Assembly (NCBI GenBank): GCA_030998225.1
Contig: JAPYXD010000686.1
Span: 4,278,001-4,342,000 of the forward strand
DNA length: 64,000 bases
Source: Diplolepis rosae
Lineage: Eukaryota > Arthropoda > Insecta > Hymenoptera > Diplolepididae
Direction: 5' to 3'
Below are positions 24,509 through 39,600 of the stretch, piece after piece. The position numbers and the translations under genes were made by a program. Numbering within the stretch: position 1 is the stretch's first letter; each line of letters begins with the position of its first letter. The notes beneath the pieces were generated by a model. The model saw nothing but the letters and a program-made list of their open reading frames with translations. It did no database searches and had not been told where the DNA came from.

Positions 24509-27500
24509 ATTTAATTGAATTAATGCAATTCCATTATTGAACGGTTAGCATTAAACTCAGTATAATTGATTAAAGAAAAATTGATATAATAATGTTTTAT
24601 TTAATTCAATTAATGCAAACCCATTATCGAACGGTTACTATTAAATGTAGTATAATTGAATAAAGAAAAATTGTTATGATAATGTTTTATTTAATTGAAT
24701 TAATGCAAACCTATTATTGAACGATTAGCACTAAATTCATTATAATTGAAAAAAGAAATATTGATTTGAATATGTTTTATTAAATTGAATTAGTGCAACC
24801 CATTATCGAACGGTTAGCATTAAATTCAGTATAATTGAATAAAGAAATATTGATATGAAAATGTTTATTTTAATTGAATTAGGGCAAATCCATTATTGAA
24901 CGGTTAGCACTAAATTCAGTATAACTGAATAAAGATATATTGATATGAAAATGTTTTATTTTAATTGAATTAGGGCAAACCCATTATTGGACGGTTAGCA
25001 CTAAATTCAGAATAACTGAATAAAGATATATTGATATGAAAATGTTTTATTAAATTGAATTAGTGCAACCCATTATTCAACTGTTAGCACTGAATTCAGT
25101 ATAATTGAATAAAGAAATATTGAAATTAAAATGTTTTATTTTAATTGAATTAGTGCAAACCCATTATTGAAGGGTTAGCACTGAATTCATTATAATTGAA
25201 TGGACAAATATTGATTTTAAAATGTTTTATTTTAATGGAATTAGTGCAAACCCGTTATTGAACGGTTAGCACTGAATTCAGTATTATTGAATAAAGAAAT
25301 ATTGATATAAAAATGTATTATTAAATTGAATTAGTGCAACCCATTATTGAACTGTTAGCACTGAATTCTGTATAATTGAATAAAGAAATATTGATATATA
25401 AATGTTTTATTTAGTTGAATTAGTGCAAACCCATTATTGAACGGTTAGCACTAAATTCATTATAATTGAAAAAAGAAATATTGATTTGAAAATGTTTTAT
25501 TTTAATTGAATTAGAGCAAACCCATTATCGAACAGTTAGCATTAAATTCAGTATAATTGAATAAAGAAATATTGATATGAAAATATTTTATTTAATTGAA
25601 TTAATGCAAACCCATTATCGAACGGTTACCATTAAATGCAGTATAATTCAATAAAGAAAAATTGTTATGATAATGTTTTATTTAATTGAATTAATGCAAA
25701 CCTATTATCGAACGGTTACCATTAAATTCAGTATAATTGAATAAAGAAAAATTGATATGATAATGTTTTATTTAATTGAATTAATGCAAACCTATTATTG
25801 AACGGTTAGCACAGAATTCAGTATAATTGAATAAAGAAATATTGATATGAAAATGTTTTATTTAGTTGAATTAGTTCAAACCCATTATTGAACGGTTAGC
25901 ACTAAATTCATTATAATTGAATGAACAAACATTGATATTAAAATGTTTTATTTTAATTGAATTAGTGCAAACCCGTTATTGAACGGTTAGCACTGAATTC
26001 AGTATTATTGAATAAAGAAATATTGATATAAAAATGTATTATTAAATTGAATTAGTGCAACCCATTATTGAACTGTTAGCACTGAATTCAGTATAATTGA
26101 ATAAAGAAATATTGATATATAAATGTTTTATTTAGTTGAATTAGTTCAAACCCATTATTGAACGGTTAGCACTAAATTCATTATAATTGAAAAAATAAAT
26201 ATTGATTTGAAAATGTTTTATTTTAATTGAATTAGGGCAAACCCATTATCGAACAGTTAGCATTAAATTCAGTATACTTGAATAAAGAAATATTTATATG
26301 AAAATGTTTTATTTCATTGAATTAGTGCAAACCCATTATCGAACGGTTAGCATTAAATTCAGTGTAATTGAATAAAGAAATATTGATATTAAAATGTTTT
26401 ATTTTAATTGAATTCGTGCAAACCCATTATTGAAGGGTTGGCACTGAATTCATTATAATTGAATGAACAAATATTGATGTTAAAATGTTTTATTTTAATT
26501 GGATTAGTGCAAACCCGTTATTGAACGATTAGCACTGAATTCAGTATATTTGAATAAAGAAATATTGATATGAAAATGTTTTAATAAATTGAATTAGTGC
26601 AACCCATTATTGAACTGTTAGCACAGAATTCAGTATAATTGAATAAAGAAATATTGATATGAAAATGTTTTATTTAGTTGAATTAGTGCAAACCCATCAT
26701 CGAACGGTTAGCACTAAATTCAGTATAATTGAATAAAGAAATATTGATATGAAAATATTTTATTTAATTGAATTAATGCAAACCCATTATCGAACGGTTA
26801 CCATTAAATGCAGTATAATTCAATAAAGAAAAATTGATATGATAATGTTTTATTTAATTGAATTAATGCAAACCCATTATCGAACGGTTACCATTAAATG
26901 CAGTATAATTGAATAAAGAAAAATTGATATGATAATGTTTTATTTAATTGAATTAATGCAAACCTATTATTGAACGGTTAGCACTAAATTCATTATAATT
27001 GAAAAAAGAAATATTGATTTGAAAATGTTTTATTAAATTGAATTAGAGCAACCCATTATCGAACCGTTAGCATTAAATTCAGTATAATTGAATAAAGAAA
27101 TATTGATATGAAAATGTTTTATTTTAATTGAATTAGGGCAAACCCATTATTGAACGGTTAGCACTAAATTCAGTATAACTGAATAAAGATATATTGATAT
27201 GAAAATGTTTTATTTTAATTGAATTAGGGCAAACCCATTATTGGACGGTTAGCACTAAATTCAGTATAACTGAATAAAGATATATTGATATGAAAATGTT
27301 TTATTAAATTGAATTAGTGCAACCCATTATTGAAGGGTTAGCAGTGAATTCATTATAATTGAATAAAGAAATATTGATATGAAAATGTTTTATTTAGTTG
27401 AATTAGTGCAAACCCATAATTGAAAGATTAGCACTGAATTCAGTATAATTGAATAAAGAAATATTGATATGAAAATGTTTTAATAAATTGAATTAGTGCA

Positions 27501-29880
27501 ACCCATTATTGAACTGTTAGCACTGAATTCAGTATAATTGAATAAAGAAATATTGATATGAAAATGTTTTATTTAGTTGAATTAGTGCAAACCCATGATC
27601 GAACGGTTAGCACTAAATTCAGTATAATTGAATAAAGAAAAATTGATATGAAAATGTTTTCTTTAATTGAATTAGTGCAACCCATTATTGAACTGTTAGC
27701 ACAGAATTCAGTATAATTGAATAAAGAAATATTGAAATTAAAATGTTTTATTTTAATTTAATTAGTGCAAACCCATTATTGGACGGTTAGCACTAAATTC
27801 AGTATAACTGAATAAAGATATATTGATATGAAAATGTTTTATTAAATTGAATTAGTGCAACCCATTATTGAAGGGTTAGCACTGAATTCATAATAATTGA
27901 ATTAACAAATATTGATTTTAAAATGTTTTATTTTAATTGAATTAGTGCAAACCCGTTATTGAACGGTTAGCTCTGAATTCAGTATTATTGAATAAAGAAA
28001 TATTGATATAAAAATGTATTATTAAATTGAATTAGTGCAACCCGTTATTGAACGGTTAGATCTGAATTCAGTATTATTGAATAAAGAAATATTGATATGA
28101 AAATGTTTTATTTAGTTGAATTAGTGCAACCCATTATTGAAGTGTTAGCACTGAATTCAGTATAATTGAATAAAGATATATTGTAATGAAAATGTATTAT
28201 TAAATTGAATTAGTGCAACCCGTTATTGAACGGTTAGATCTGAATTCAGTATTATTGAATAAAGAAATATTGATATGAAAATGTTTTATTTAGTTGAATT
28301 AGTGCAAACCCATATTTGAACGGCTAGCACTAAATTCAGTATAATTGAATAAAGAAATATTGATATGAAAATATTTTATTTTATTGAATTAATGCAATTC
28401 CATTATCGAACGGTTAGCATTAAACTCAGTATAATTGAATAAAGAAATATTGATATTAAAATATTTTATTTTATTGACGTAGTGCAACCCATTATTGAAC
28501 TGTTAGCACAGAATTCAATATAATTGAATAAAGAAATATTGAAATTAAAATGTTTTATTTTAATTTAATTAGCGCAAACCCATTATTGAACGGTAAGCAC
28601 TAAATTCAGTATAATTAAATAAAGAAATATCGATATGAGAATGTAGTTTTATTTATTTGATTCGTGCAAACCCCTTATTGAACGGTTAGCACTAAATTCA
28701 GTATAATTGAATAAAGAAATATTGATATGAAAATGTTTTATTTAGTTGAATTAGTGCAAACCTATTATTGAACGGTTACCATTAAATGCAGTATAATTCA
28801 ATAAATAAAAATTGATATGATAATGTTTTATTTAATTGAATTAGTGCAACCCATTATTGAACTGTTAGCACAGAATTCAGTATAATTGAATAAAAAATAT
28901 TGAAATTAAAATGTTTTATTTTAATTTAATTAGTGCAAACCCATTATTGAACGGTTAGCATTAAATTCAGTATAATTGAATAAAGAAATATTGATATTAA
29001 AATGTTTTATTTTAATTGAATTAGTGCAAACCCGTTATTGAACAATTAGCAGTAAATTCATTATAATTGAATAAAGAAAAATTGATATGAAAACGTTTTA
29101 TTTAATTGAATTAATGCAATTCCATTATTGAACGGTTAGCATTAAACTCAGTATAATTGAATAAAGAAAAATTGATATGAATTTATTTTATTTAATTGAA
29201 TTAATGCAATTCCATTATTGAACGGTTAGCATTAAACTCAGTATTATTGAATAAAGAAATATTGATATAAAAATGTATTATTAAATTGAATTAGTGCAAC
29301 CCATTATTGAACTGTTAGCACTGAATTCAGTATAATTGAATAAAGAAATATTGATATATAAATGTTTTATTTAGTTGAATTAGTGCAAACCCATTATTGA
29401 ACGGTTAGCATTAAACTCAGTATTATTGAATAAAGAAATATTGATATAAAAATGTATTATTAAATTGAATTAGTGCAACCCATTATCGAACGGTTAGCAT
29501 TAAATTCAGTGTAATTGAATAAAGAAATATTGATATTAAAATGTATCATTTTAATTGAATTAGTGCAAACCCATTATTGAACGTTTAGCACTAAATTCAG
29601 TATAGCTGAATAAAGATATATTGATATGAAAATGTTTTATTTTAATTGAATTACTGCAAACCCATTATTGAACGGTTAGCACCAAATTCAGTATAATTGA
29701 ATAAAGAAATAATGATATGAAAATGTTTTATTTAATTGAATTATTGCAAACCCATTATCGAACTGTTAGCATTAAATTCAGTATAATTGAATAAAGAAAA
29801 ATTGATATGATAATGTTTTATTTAATCTAGTTAATGCAAACCCATTATTGAACGGTTAGCACCAAATTCAGTATAATTGA

Positions 29881-31260
29881 ATAAAGAAATAATGATATGA
29901 AAATGTTTTATTAAATTGAATTAGTGCAACCCATTACTGAACGGTTAGCACTGAATTCAGTATAGTTGAATAACGAAATATTGATATGAAAATATTTTAT
30001 TTAATTGAATTAATGCAATTCCATTATTGAACGGTTAGCATTAAACTCAGTATAATTGAATAAGGAAAAATTGATATGATAATGTTTTATATAATTGAAT
30101 TAATGCAAACCCATTATCGAACGGTTACCATTAAATGTAGTATAATTGAATAAAGAAAAATTGATATGATAATGTTTTATTTAATTGAATTAATGCAAAC
30201 CTATTATTGAACGGTTATCACTAAATTCATTATAATTGAAAAAGGAAATATTGATTTGAAAATGTTTTATTAAATTGAATTAGTGCAAACTATTATTGAA
30301 CTGTTAGCACTGAATTCAGTATAATTGAATAAAGATATATTGATATGAAAATGTTTTATTTAATTGAATTAGTGCAACCCATTATTGAACTGTTAGCACA
30401 GAATTCAGTATAATTGAATAAAGAAATATTGATATGAAAATGTTTTATTTAGTTGAATTAGTGCAAACCCATAATTGAACGGCTAGCACTAAATTCAGTA
30501 TAATTGAATAAAGAAATATTGATATGAAAATATTTTATTTTATTGAATTAATGCAATTCCATTATCGAACGGTTAGCATTAAACTCAGTATAATTGAATA
30601 AAGAAATATTGATATTAAAATATTTTATTTTATTGACCTAGTGCAACCCATTATTGAACTGTTAGCACAGAATTCAATATAATTGAATAAAGAAATATTG
30701 AAATTAAAATGTTTTATTTTAATTTAATTAGCGCAAACCCATTATTGAACGGTAAGCACTAAATTCAGTATAATTGAATAAAGAAATATCGATATGAGAA
30801 TGTTTTTATTTATTTGATTCGTGCAAACCCCTTATTGAACGGTTAGCACTAAATTCAGTATAATTGAATAAAGAAATATTGATATGAAAATGTTTTATTT
30901 AGTTGAATTAGTGCAAACCCGTTATTGAACGATTAGCACTGAATTCAGTATAATTGAATAAAGAAATATTGATATGAAAATGTTTTAATAAATTGAATTA
31001 GTGCAACCCATTATTGAACTGTTAGCACAGAATTCAGTATAATTGAATAAAAAATATTGAAATTAAAATGTTTTATTTTAATGTAATTAGTGCAAACCCA
31101 TTATTGAACGGTTAGCATTAAATTCAGTATAATTGAATAAAGAAATATTGATATTAAAATGTTTCATTTTAATTGAATTAGTGCAAACCCGTTATTGAAC
31201 AATTAGCAGTAAATTCATTATAATTGAATAAAGAAAAATTGATATGAAAATGTTTTATTT
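29881..31260. repeat. Segmental duplication, partner at 36626-38005
   Basis: Variant order matches a block 6745 bp away, for example aaaggaaatattgatttg at 30241 and 36986. About 75 monomers lie between the copies. The match ends near 31260, where the following monomer types differ. Confidence 0.8.
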
Positions 31261-34200
31261 TAATTGAATTAGGGCAAACCCATTATTGGACGGTTACCAC
31301 TAAATTCAGAATAACTGAATAAAGATATATTGATATGAAAATGGTTTATTAAATTGAATTAGTGCAACCCATTATTCAACTGTTAGCACTGAATTCAGTA
31401 TAATTGAATAAAGAAATATTGAAATTAAAATGTTTTATTTTAATTGAATTATTGCAAACCCATTATTGAAGGGTTAGCACTGAATTCATTATAATTGAAT
31501 GGACAAATATTGATTTTAAAATGTTTTATTTTAATTGAATTAGTGCAAACCCGTTATTGAACGGTTAGCACTGAATTCAGTATTATTGAATAAAGAAATA
31601 TTGATATAAAAATGTATTATTAAATTGAATTAGTGCAACCCATTATTGAACTGTTAGCACTGAATTCTGTATAATTGAATAATGAAATATTGATATATAA
31701 ATGTTTTATTTAGTTGAATTAGTGCAAACCCATTATTGAACGGTTAGCACTAAATTCATTATAATTGAAAAAAGAAATATTGATTTGAAAATGTTTTATT
31801 TTAATTGAATTAGGGCAAACCCATTATCGAACAGTTAGCATTAAATTCAGTATAATTGAATAAAGAAATATTGATATGAAAATGTTTTATTTCATTGAAT
31901 TAGTGCAAACCCATTATCGAACGGTTAGCATTAAATTCAGTGTAATTGAATAAAGAAATATTGATATTAAAATGTTTCATTTTAATTGAATTAGTGCAAA
32001 CCCATTATTGAACGGTTAGCACTAAATTCAGTATAACTGAATAAAGATATATTGATATGAAAATGTTTTATTTTAAATGAATTAGGGCAAACCCAGTATT
32101 GAGCGGTTAGAACTAAATTCAGTACCATTGAATAAAGAAATATTAATATGAAAATGTTTTATTTAGTTGAATTAATGCAAACCCATTATCGAACGGTTAC
32201 CATTAAATGCACTATAATTGAATAAAGAAAAATTGATATGATAATGTTTTATTTAATTGAATCAATGCAAACCTATTATTGAACGGTTAGCACTAAATTC
32301 ATTATAATTGAAAAAAGAAATATTGATTTGAAAATGTTTTATTAAATTGAATTAGTGCAACCTATTATCGAACGGTTAGCATTAAATTCAGTATAATTGA
32401 ATAAAGAAATATTGATATGAAAATGTTTTATTTTAATTGAATTAGGGCAAACCCATTATTGAACGGTTAGCACTAAATTCAGTATAACTGAATAAAGATA
32501 TATTGATATGAAAATGTTTTATTTTAATTGAATTAGGGCAAACCCATTATTGGACGGTTAGCACTAAATTCAGTATAACTGAATAAAGATATATTGATAT
32601 GAAAATGTTTTATTAAATTGAATTAGTGCAACCCATTATTCAACTGTTAGCACTGAATTCAGTATAATTGATTAAAGAAATATTGAAATTAAAATGTTTT
32701 ATTTTAATTGAATTCGTGCAAACCCATTATTGAAGGGTTGGCACTGAATTCATTATAATTGAATGAACAAATATTGATGTTAAAATGTTTTATTTTAATT
32801 GGATTAGTGCAAACCCGTTATTGAACGATTAGCACTGAATTCAGTATAATTGAATAAAGAAATATTGATATGAAAATGTTTTAATAAATTGAATTAGTGC
32901 AACCCATTATTGAACTGTTAGCACAGAATTCAGTATAATTGAATAAAGAAATATTGATATGAAAATGTTTTATTTAGTTGAATTAGTGCAAACCCATGAT
33001 CGAACGGTTAGCACTAAATTCAGTATAATTGAATAAAGAAATATTGATATGAAAATATTTTATTTAATTGAATTAATGCAATTCCATTATTGAACGGTTA
33101 GCATTAAACTCAGTATAATTGAATAAAGTAAAATTGATATGATAATGTTTTATTTAATTGAATTAATGCAAACCCATTATCGAACGGTTACCATTAAATG
33201 CAGTATAATTCAATAAAGAAAAATTGATATGATAATGTTTTATTTAATTGAATTAATGCAAACCCATTATCGAACGGTTACCATTAAATGCAGTATAATT
33301 GAATAAAGAAAAATTGATATGATAATGTTTTATTTAATTGAATTAATGCAAACCTATTATTGAACGATTAGCACTGAATTCAGTATAATTGAATAAAGAA
33401 ATATTGATATGAAAATGTTTTAATAAATTGAATTAGTGCAACCCATTATTGAACTGTTAGCACAGAATTCAGTATAATTGAATAAAGAAATATTGATATG
33501 AAAATGTTTTATTTAGTTGAATTAGTGCAAACCCATGATCGAACCGTTAGCACTAAATTCAGTATAACTGAATAAAGATATATTGATATGAAAATGTTTT
33601 ATTTTAATTGAATTAGGGCAAACCCATTATTGAACGGTTAGCACTAAATTCAGTATAACTGAATAAAGATATATTGATATGAAAATGTTTTATTTTAATT
33701 GAATTAGGGCAAACCCATTATTGGACGGTTAGCACTAAATTCAGTATAACTGAATAAAGATATATTGATATGAAAATGTTTTATTAAATTGAATTAGTGC
33801 AACCCATTATTGAAGGGTTAGCACTGAATTCATTATAATTGAATGAACAAATATTGATTTTAAAATGTTTTATTTTAATTGAATTAGTGCAAACCCGTTA
33901 TTGAACGGTTAGCTCTGAATTCAGTATTATTGAATAAAGAAATATTGATATAAAAATGTATTATTAAATTGAATTAGTGCAACCCATTATTGAACTGTTA
34001 GCACTGAATTCAGTATAATTGAATAAAGAAATATTGATATGAAAATGTTTTATTTAGTTGAATTAGTGCAAACCCATGATCGAACGGTTAGCACTAAATT
34101 CAGTATAATTGAATAAAGATATATTGATATGAAAATGTTTTATTTAATTGAATTAGTGCAACCCATTATTGAACTGTTAGCACAGAATTCAGTATAATTG

Positions 34201-37200
34201 AATAAAGAAATATTGAAATTAAAATGTTTTATTTTAATTTTATTAGTGCAAACCCATTATTGGACGGTTAGCACTAAATTCAGTATAACTGAATAAAGAT
34301 ATATTAATATGAAAATGTTTTATTAAATTGAATTAGTGCAACCCATTATTGAAGGGTTAGCACTGAATTCATTATAATTGAATGAACAAATATTGATTTT
34401 AAAATGTTTTATTTTAATTGAATTAGTGCAAACCCGTTATTGAACGGTTAGCTCTGAATTCAGTATTATTGAATAAAGAAATATTGATATAAAAATGTAT
34501 TATTAAATTGAATTAGTGCAACCCGTTATTGAACGGTTAGATCTGAATTCAGTATTATTGAATAAAGAAATATTGCTATAAAAATGTATTATTAAATTGA
34601 ATTAGTGCAACCCATTATTGAAGTGTTAGCACTGAATTCAGTATAATTGAATAAAGATATATTGTAATGAAAATGTTTTATTTAATTGAATTAGTGCAAC
34701 CCATTATTGAACGGTTAGCTCTGAATTCAGTATTATTGAATAAAGAAATATTGATATAAAAATGTATTATTAAATTGAATTAGTGCAACCCGTTATTGAA
34801 CGGTTAGATCTGAATTCAGTATTATTGAATAAAGAAATATTGCTATAAAAATGTATTATTAAATTGAATTAGTGCAACCCATTATTGAAGTGTTAGCACT
34901 GAATTCAGTATAATTGAATAAAGATATATTGTAATGAAAATGTTTTATTTAATTGAATTAGTGCAACCCATTATTGAACTGTTAGCACAGAATTCAGTAT
35001 AATTGAATAAAGAAATATTGATATGAAAATGTTTTATTTAGTTGAATTAGTGCAAACCCATAATTGAACGGCTAGCACTAAATTCAGTATAATTGAATAA
35101 AGAAATATTGATATAAAAATATTTTATTTTATTGAATTAATGCAATTCCATTATCGAACGGTTAGCATTAAACTCAGTATAATTGAATAAAGAAATATTG
35201 ATATTAAAATATTTTATTTTATTGACCTAGTGCAACCCATTATTGAACTGTTAGCACAGAATTCAATATAATTGAATAAAGAAATATTGAAATTAAAATG
35301 TTTTATTTTAATTTAATTAGCGCAAACCCATTATTGAACGGTAAGCACTAAATTCAGTATAATTGAATAAAGAAATATCGATATGAGAATGATTTATTTA
35401 TTTGATTCGTGCAAACCCCTTATTGAACGGTTAGCACTAAATTCAGTATAATTGAAAAAAGAAATATTGATATGAAAATGTTTTATTTAGTTGAATTAGT
35501 GCAAACCCGTTATTGAACGATTAGCACTGAATTCAGTATAATTGAATAAAGAAATAGTGATATGAAAATGTTTTAATAAATTGAATTAGTGCAACCCATT
35601 ATTGAACTTTTAGCACAGAATTCAGTATAATTGTATAAAAAATATTGAAATTAAAATGTTTTTTTTTAATTTAATTAGTGCAAACCCATTATTGAAAGGT
35701 TAGCATTAAATTCAGTATAATTGAATAAAGAAATATTGATATTAAAATGTTTTATTTTAATTGAATTAGTGCAAACCCGTTATTGAACAATTAACAGTAA
35801 ATTCATTATAATTGAATAAAGAAAAATTGATATGAAAATGTTTTATTTAATTGAATTAATGCAAACCCATTATTGAACGGTTAGCACTAAATTCATTATA
35901 ATTGAAAAAAGAAATATTGATTTGAAAATGTTTTATTAAATTGAATTAGTGCAAACCCATTATTGAACGGTTAGCACTAAATTCAGTATAACTGAATAAA
36001 GATATATTGATATGAAAATGTTTTATTTTAATTGAATTAGTGCACACCCATAATTGAACGGTTAGCACTAAATTCAGTATAATTGAATAAAGATATATTG
36101 ATATGAAAATGTTTTATTTAATTGAATTATTGCAAACCCATTATCGAACGGTTAGCATTAAACTCAGTATAATTGAATAAAGAAAAATTGATATGAATTT
36201 ATTTTATTTAATTGAATTAATGCAATTCCATTATTGAACGGTTAGCATTAAACTCAGTATTATTGAATAAAGAAATATTGATATAAAAATGTATTATTAA
36301 ATTGAATTAGTGCAACCCATTATTGAACTGTTAGCACTGAATTCAGTATAATTGAATAAAGAAATATTGATATATAAATGTTTTATTTAGTTGAATTACT
36401 GCAAACCCATTATTGAACGGTTAGCACTAAATTCATTATAATTGAAAAAAGAAATATTGATTTGAAAATGTTTTATTAAATTGAATTAGTGCAACCCATT
36501 ATCGAACGGTTAGCATTAAATTCAGTGTAATTGAATAAAGAAATATTGATATTAAAATGTTTCATTTTAATTGAATTAGTGCAAACCCATTATTGAACGG
36601 TTAGCACTAAATTCAGTATAATTGAATAAAGAAATATTGATATGAAAATGTTTTATTAAATTGAATTAGTGCAACCCATTACTGAACGGTTAGCACTGAA
36701 TTCAGTATAGTTGAATAAAGAAATATTGATATGAAAATATTTTATTTAATTGAATTAATGCAATTCCATTATTGAATGGTTAGCATTTAACTCAGTATAA
36801 TTGAATAAAGAAGAATTGATATGATAATGTTTTATTTAATTTAATTAATGCAAACCCATTATCGAACGGTTACCATTAAATGTAGTATAATTGAATAAAG
36901 AAAAATTGATATGATAATGTTTTATTTAATTGAATTAATGCAAACCTATTATTGAACGGTTATCACTAAATTCATTATAATTGAAAAAGGAAATATTGAT
37001 TTGAAAATGTTTTATTAAATTGAATTAGTGCAAACTATTATTGAACTGTTAGCACTGAATTCAGTATAATTGAATAAAGATATATTGATATGAAAATGTT
37101 TTATTTAATTGAATTAGTGCAACCCATTATTGAACTGTTAGCACAGAATTCAGTATAATTGAATAAAGAAATATTGATATGAAAATGTTTTATTTAGTTG

Positions 37201-37980
37201 AATTAGTGCAAACCCATAATTGAACGGCTAGCACTAAATTCAGTATAATTGAATAAAGAAATATTGATATGAAAATATTTTATTTTATTGAATTAATGCA
37301 ATTCCATTATCGAACGGTTAGCATTAAACTCAGTATAATTGAATAAAGAAATATTGATATTAAAATATTTTATTTTATTGACCTAGTGCAACCCATTATT
37401 GAACTGTTAGCACAGAATTCAATATAATTGAATAAAGAAATATTGAAATTAAAATGTTTTATTTTAATTTAATTAGCGCAAACCCATTATTGAACGGTAA
37501 GCACTAAATTCAGTATAATTGAATAAAGAAATATCGATATGAGAATGTTTTTATTTATTTGATTCGTGCAAACCCCTTATTGAACGGTTAGCACTAAATT
37601 CAGTATAATTGAATAAAGAAATATTGATATGAAAATGTTTTATTTAGTTGAATTAGTGCAAACCCGTTATTGAACGATTAGCACTGAATTCAGTATAATT
37701 GAATAAAGAAATATTGATATGAAAATGTTTTAATAAATTGAATTAGTGCAACCCATTATTGAACTGTTAGCACAGAATTCAGTATAATTGAATAAAAAAT
37801 ATTGAAATTAAAATGTTTTATGTTAATTTAATTAGTGCAAACCCATTATTGAACGGTTAGCATTAAATTCAGTATAATTGAATAAAGAAATATTGATATT
37901 AAAATGTTTTATTTTAATTGAATTAGTGCAAACCCGTTATTGAACAATTAGCAGTAAATTCATTATAATTGAATAAAGAA

Positions 37981-38695
37981 AAATTGATATGAAAATGTTT
38001 TATTTAATTTAATTAGTGCAAACCCATTATTGAACGGTTAGCACTAAATTCAGTATTATTGAATAAAGAAATATTGATATGAATTTATTTTATTTAATTG
38101 AATTAATGCAATTCCATTATTCAACGGTTAGCATTAAACTCAGTATAATTGAATAAAGAAAAATTGATATGATAATTTTTTATTTAATTGAATTAATGCA
38201 AACCCATTGTCGAACGGTCACCATTAAATGCAGTATAATTCAATAAATAAAAATTGATATGATAATGTTTTATTTAATTGAATTAGTGCAACCCATTATT
38301 GAACTGTTAGCACAGAATTCAGTATAATTGAATAAAAAATATTGAAATTAAAATGTTTTATTTTAATTTAATTAGTGCAAACCCATTATTGAACGGTTAG
38401 AAATAAATTCAGTATAATTGAATAAAGAAATATTGATATTAAAATGTTTTATTTTAATTGAATTAGTGCAAACCGGTTATTGAACAATTAGCAGTAAATG
38501 CAGTATAATTGAATAAAGAAAAATTGATATGAAAATGTTTTATTTAATTGAATTAATGCAATTCCATTATTGAACGGTTAGCATTAAACTCAGTATAATT
38601 GAATAAAGAAAAATTGATATGAATTTATTTTATTTAATTGAATTAATGCAAACCCATTGTCGAACGGTCACCATTAAATGCAGTATAATTCAATA
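37981..38695. repeat. Segmental duplication, partner at 43111-43825
   Basis: Step 5130 bp (57 monomers). The lines compared are identical, including the rare variants cgaacggtcaccattaaatg and gaacggttagaaataaattc, so the copy is recent. Confidence 0.85.
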
Positions 38696-39600
38696 AATAA
38701 AAATTGATATGATAATGTTTTATTTAATTGAATTAGTGCAACCCATTATTGAACTGTTAGCACAGAATTCAGTATAATTGAATAAAAAATATTGAAATTA
38801 AAATGTATTATTTTAATTTAATTAGTGCAAACCCATTATTGAACGGTTAGCACTAAATTCTGTATAACTGAATAAAGATATATTGATATGAAAATGTTTT
38901 ATTTTAATTGAATTAGTGCAAACCCATAATTGAACGGTTAGCACTAAATTCAGTATAATTGAATAAAGATATATTGATATAAAAATGTATTATTAAATTG
39001 AATTAGTGCAACCCATTATTGAACTGTTAGCACTGAATTCAGTATAATTGAATAAAGAAATATTGATATATAAATGTTTTATTTAGTTGAATTAGTGCAA
39101 ACCCATTATTGAACGGTTAGCACTAAATTCATTATAATTGAAAAAAGAAATATTGATTTGAAAATGTTTTATTAAATTGAATTAGTGCAACCCATTATCG
39201 AACGGTTAGCATTAAATTCAGTGTAATTGAATAAAGAAATATTGATATTAAAATGTTTCATTTTAATTGAATTAGTGCAAACCCATTATTGAACGGTTAG
39301 CACTAAATTCAGTATAACTGAATAAAGATATATTGATATGAAAATGTTTTATTTTAATTGAATTAGTGCAAACCCATAATTGAACGGTTAGCACTAAATT
39401 CAGTATAATTGAATAAAGATATATTGATATGAAAATGTTTTATTTAATTGAATTATTGCAAACCCATTATCGAACTGTTAGCATTAAATTCAGTATAATT
39501 GAATAAAGAAACATTGATATGATAATGTTTTATTTAATCTAGTTAATGCAAACCCATTATTGAACGGTTAGCACCAAATTCAGTATAATTGAATAAAGAA
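38651..39600. repeat. Segmental duplication, partner at 45131-46080
   Basis: Step 6480 bp (72 monomers), nearly identical over about 950 bp. It overlaps the end of the 5130-bp block, so copying events have different breakpoints. Confidence 0.85.
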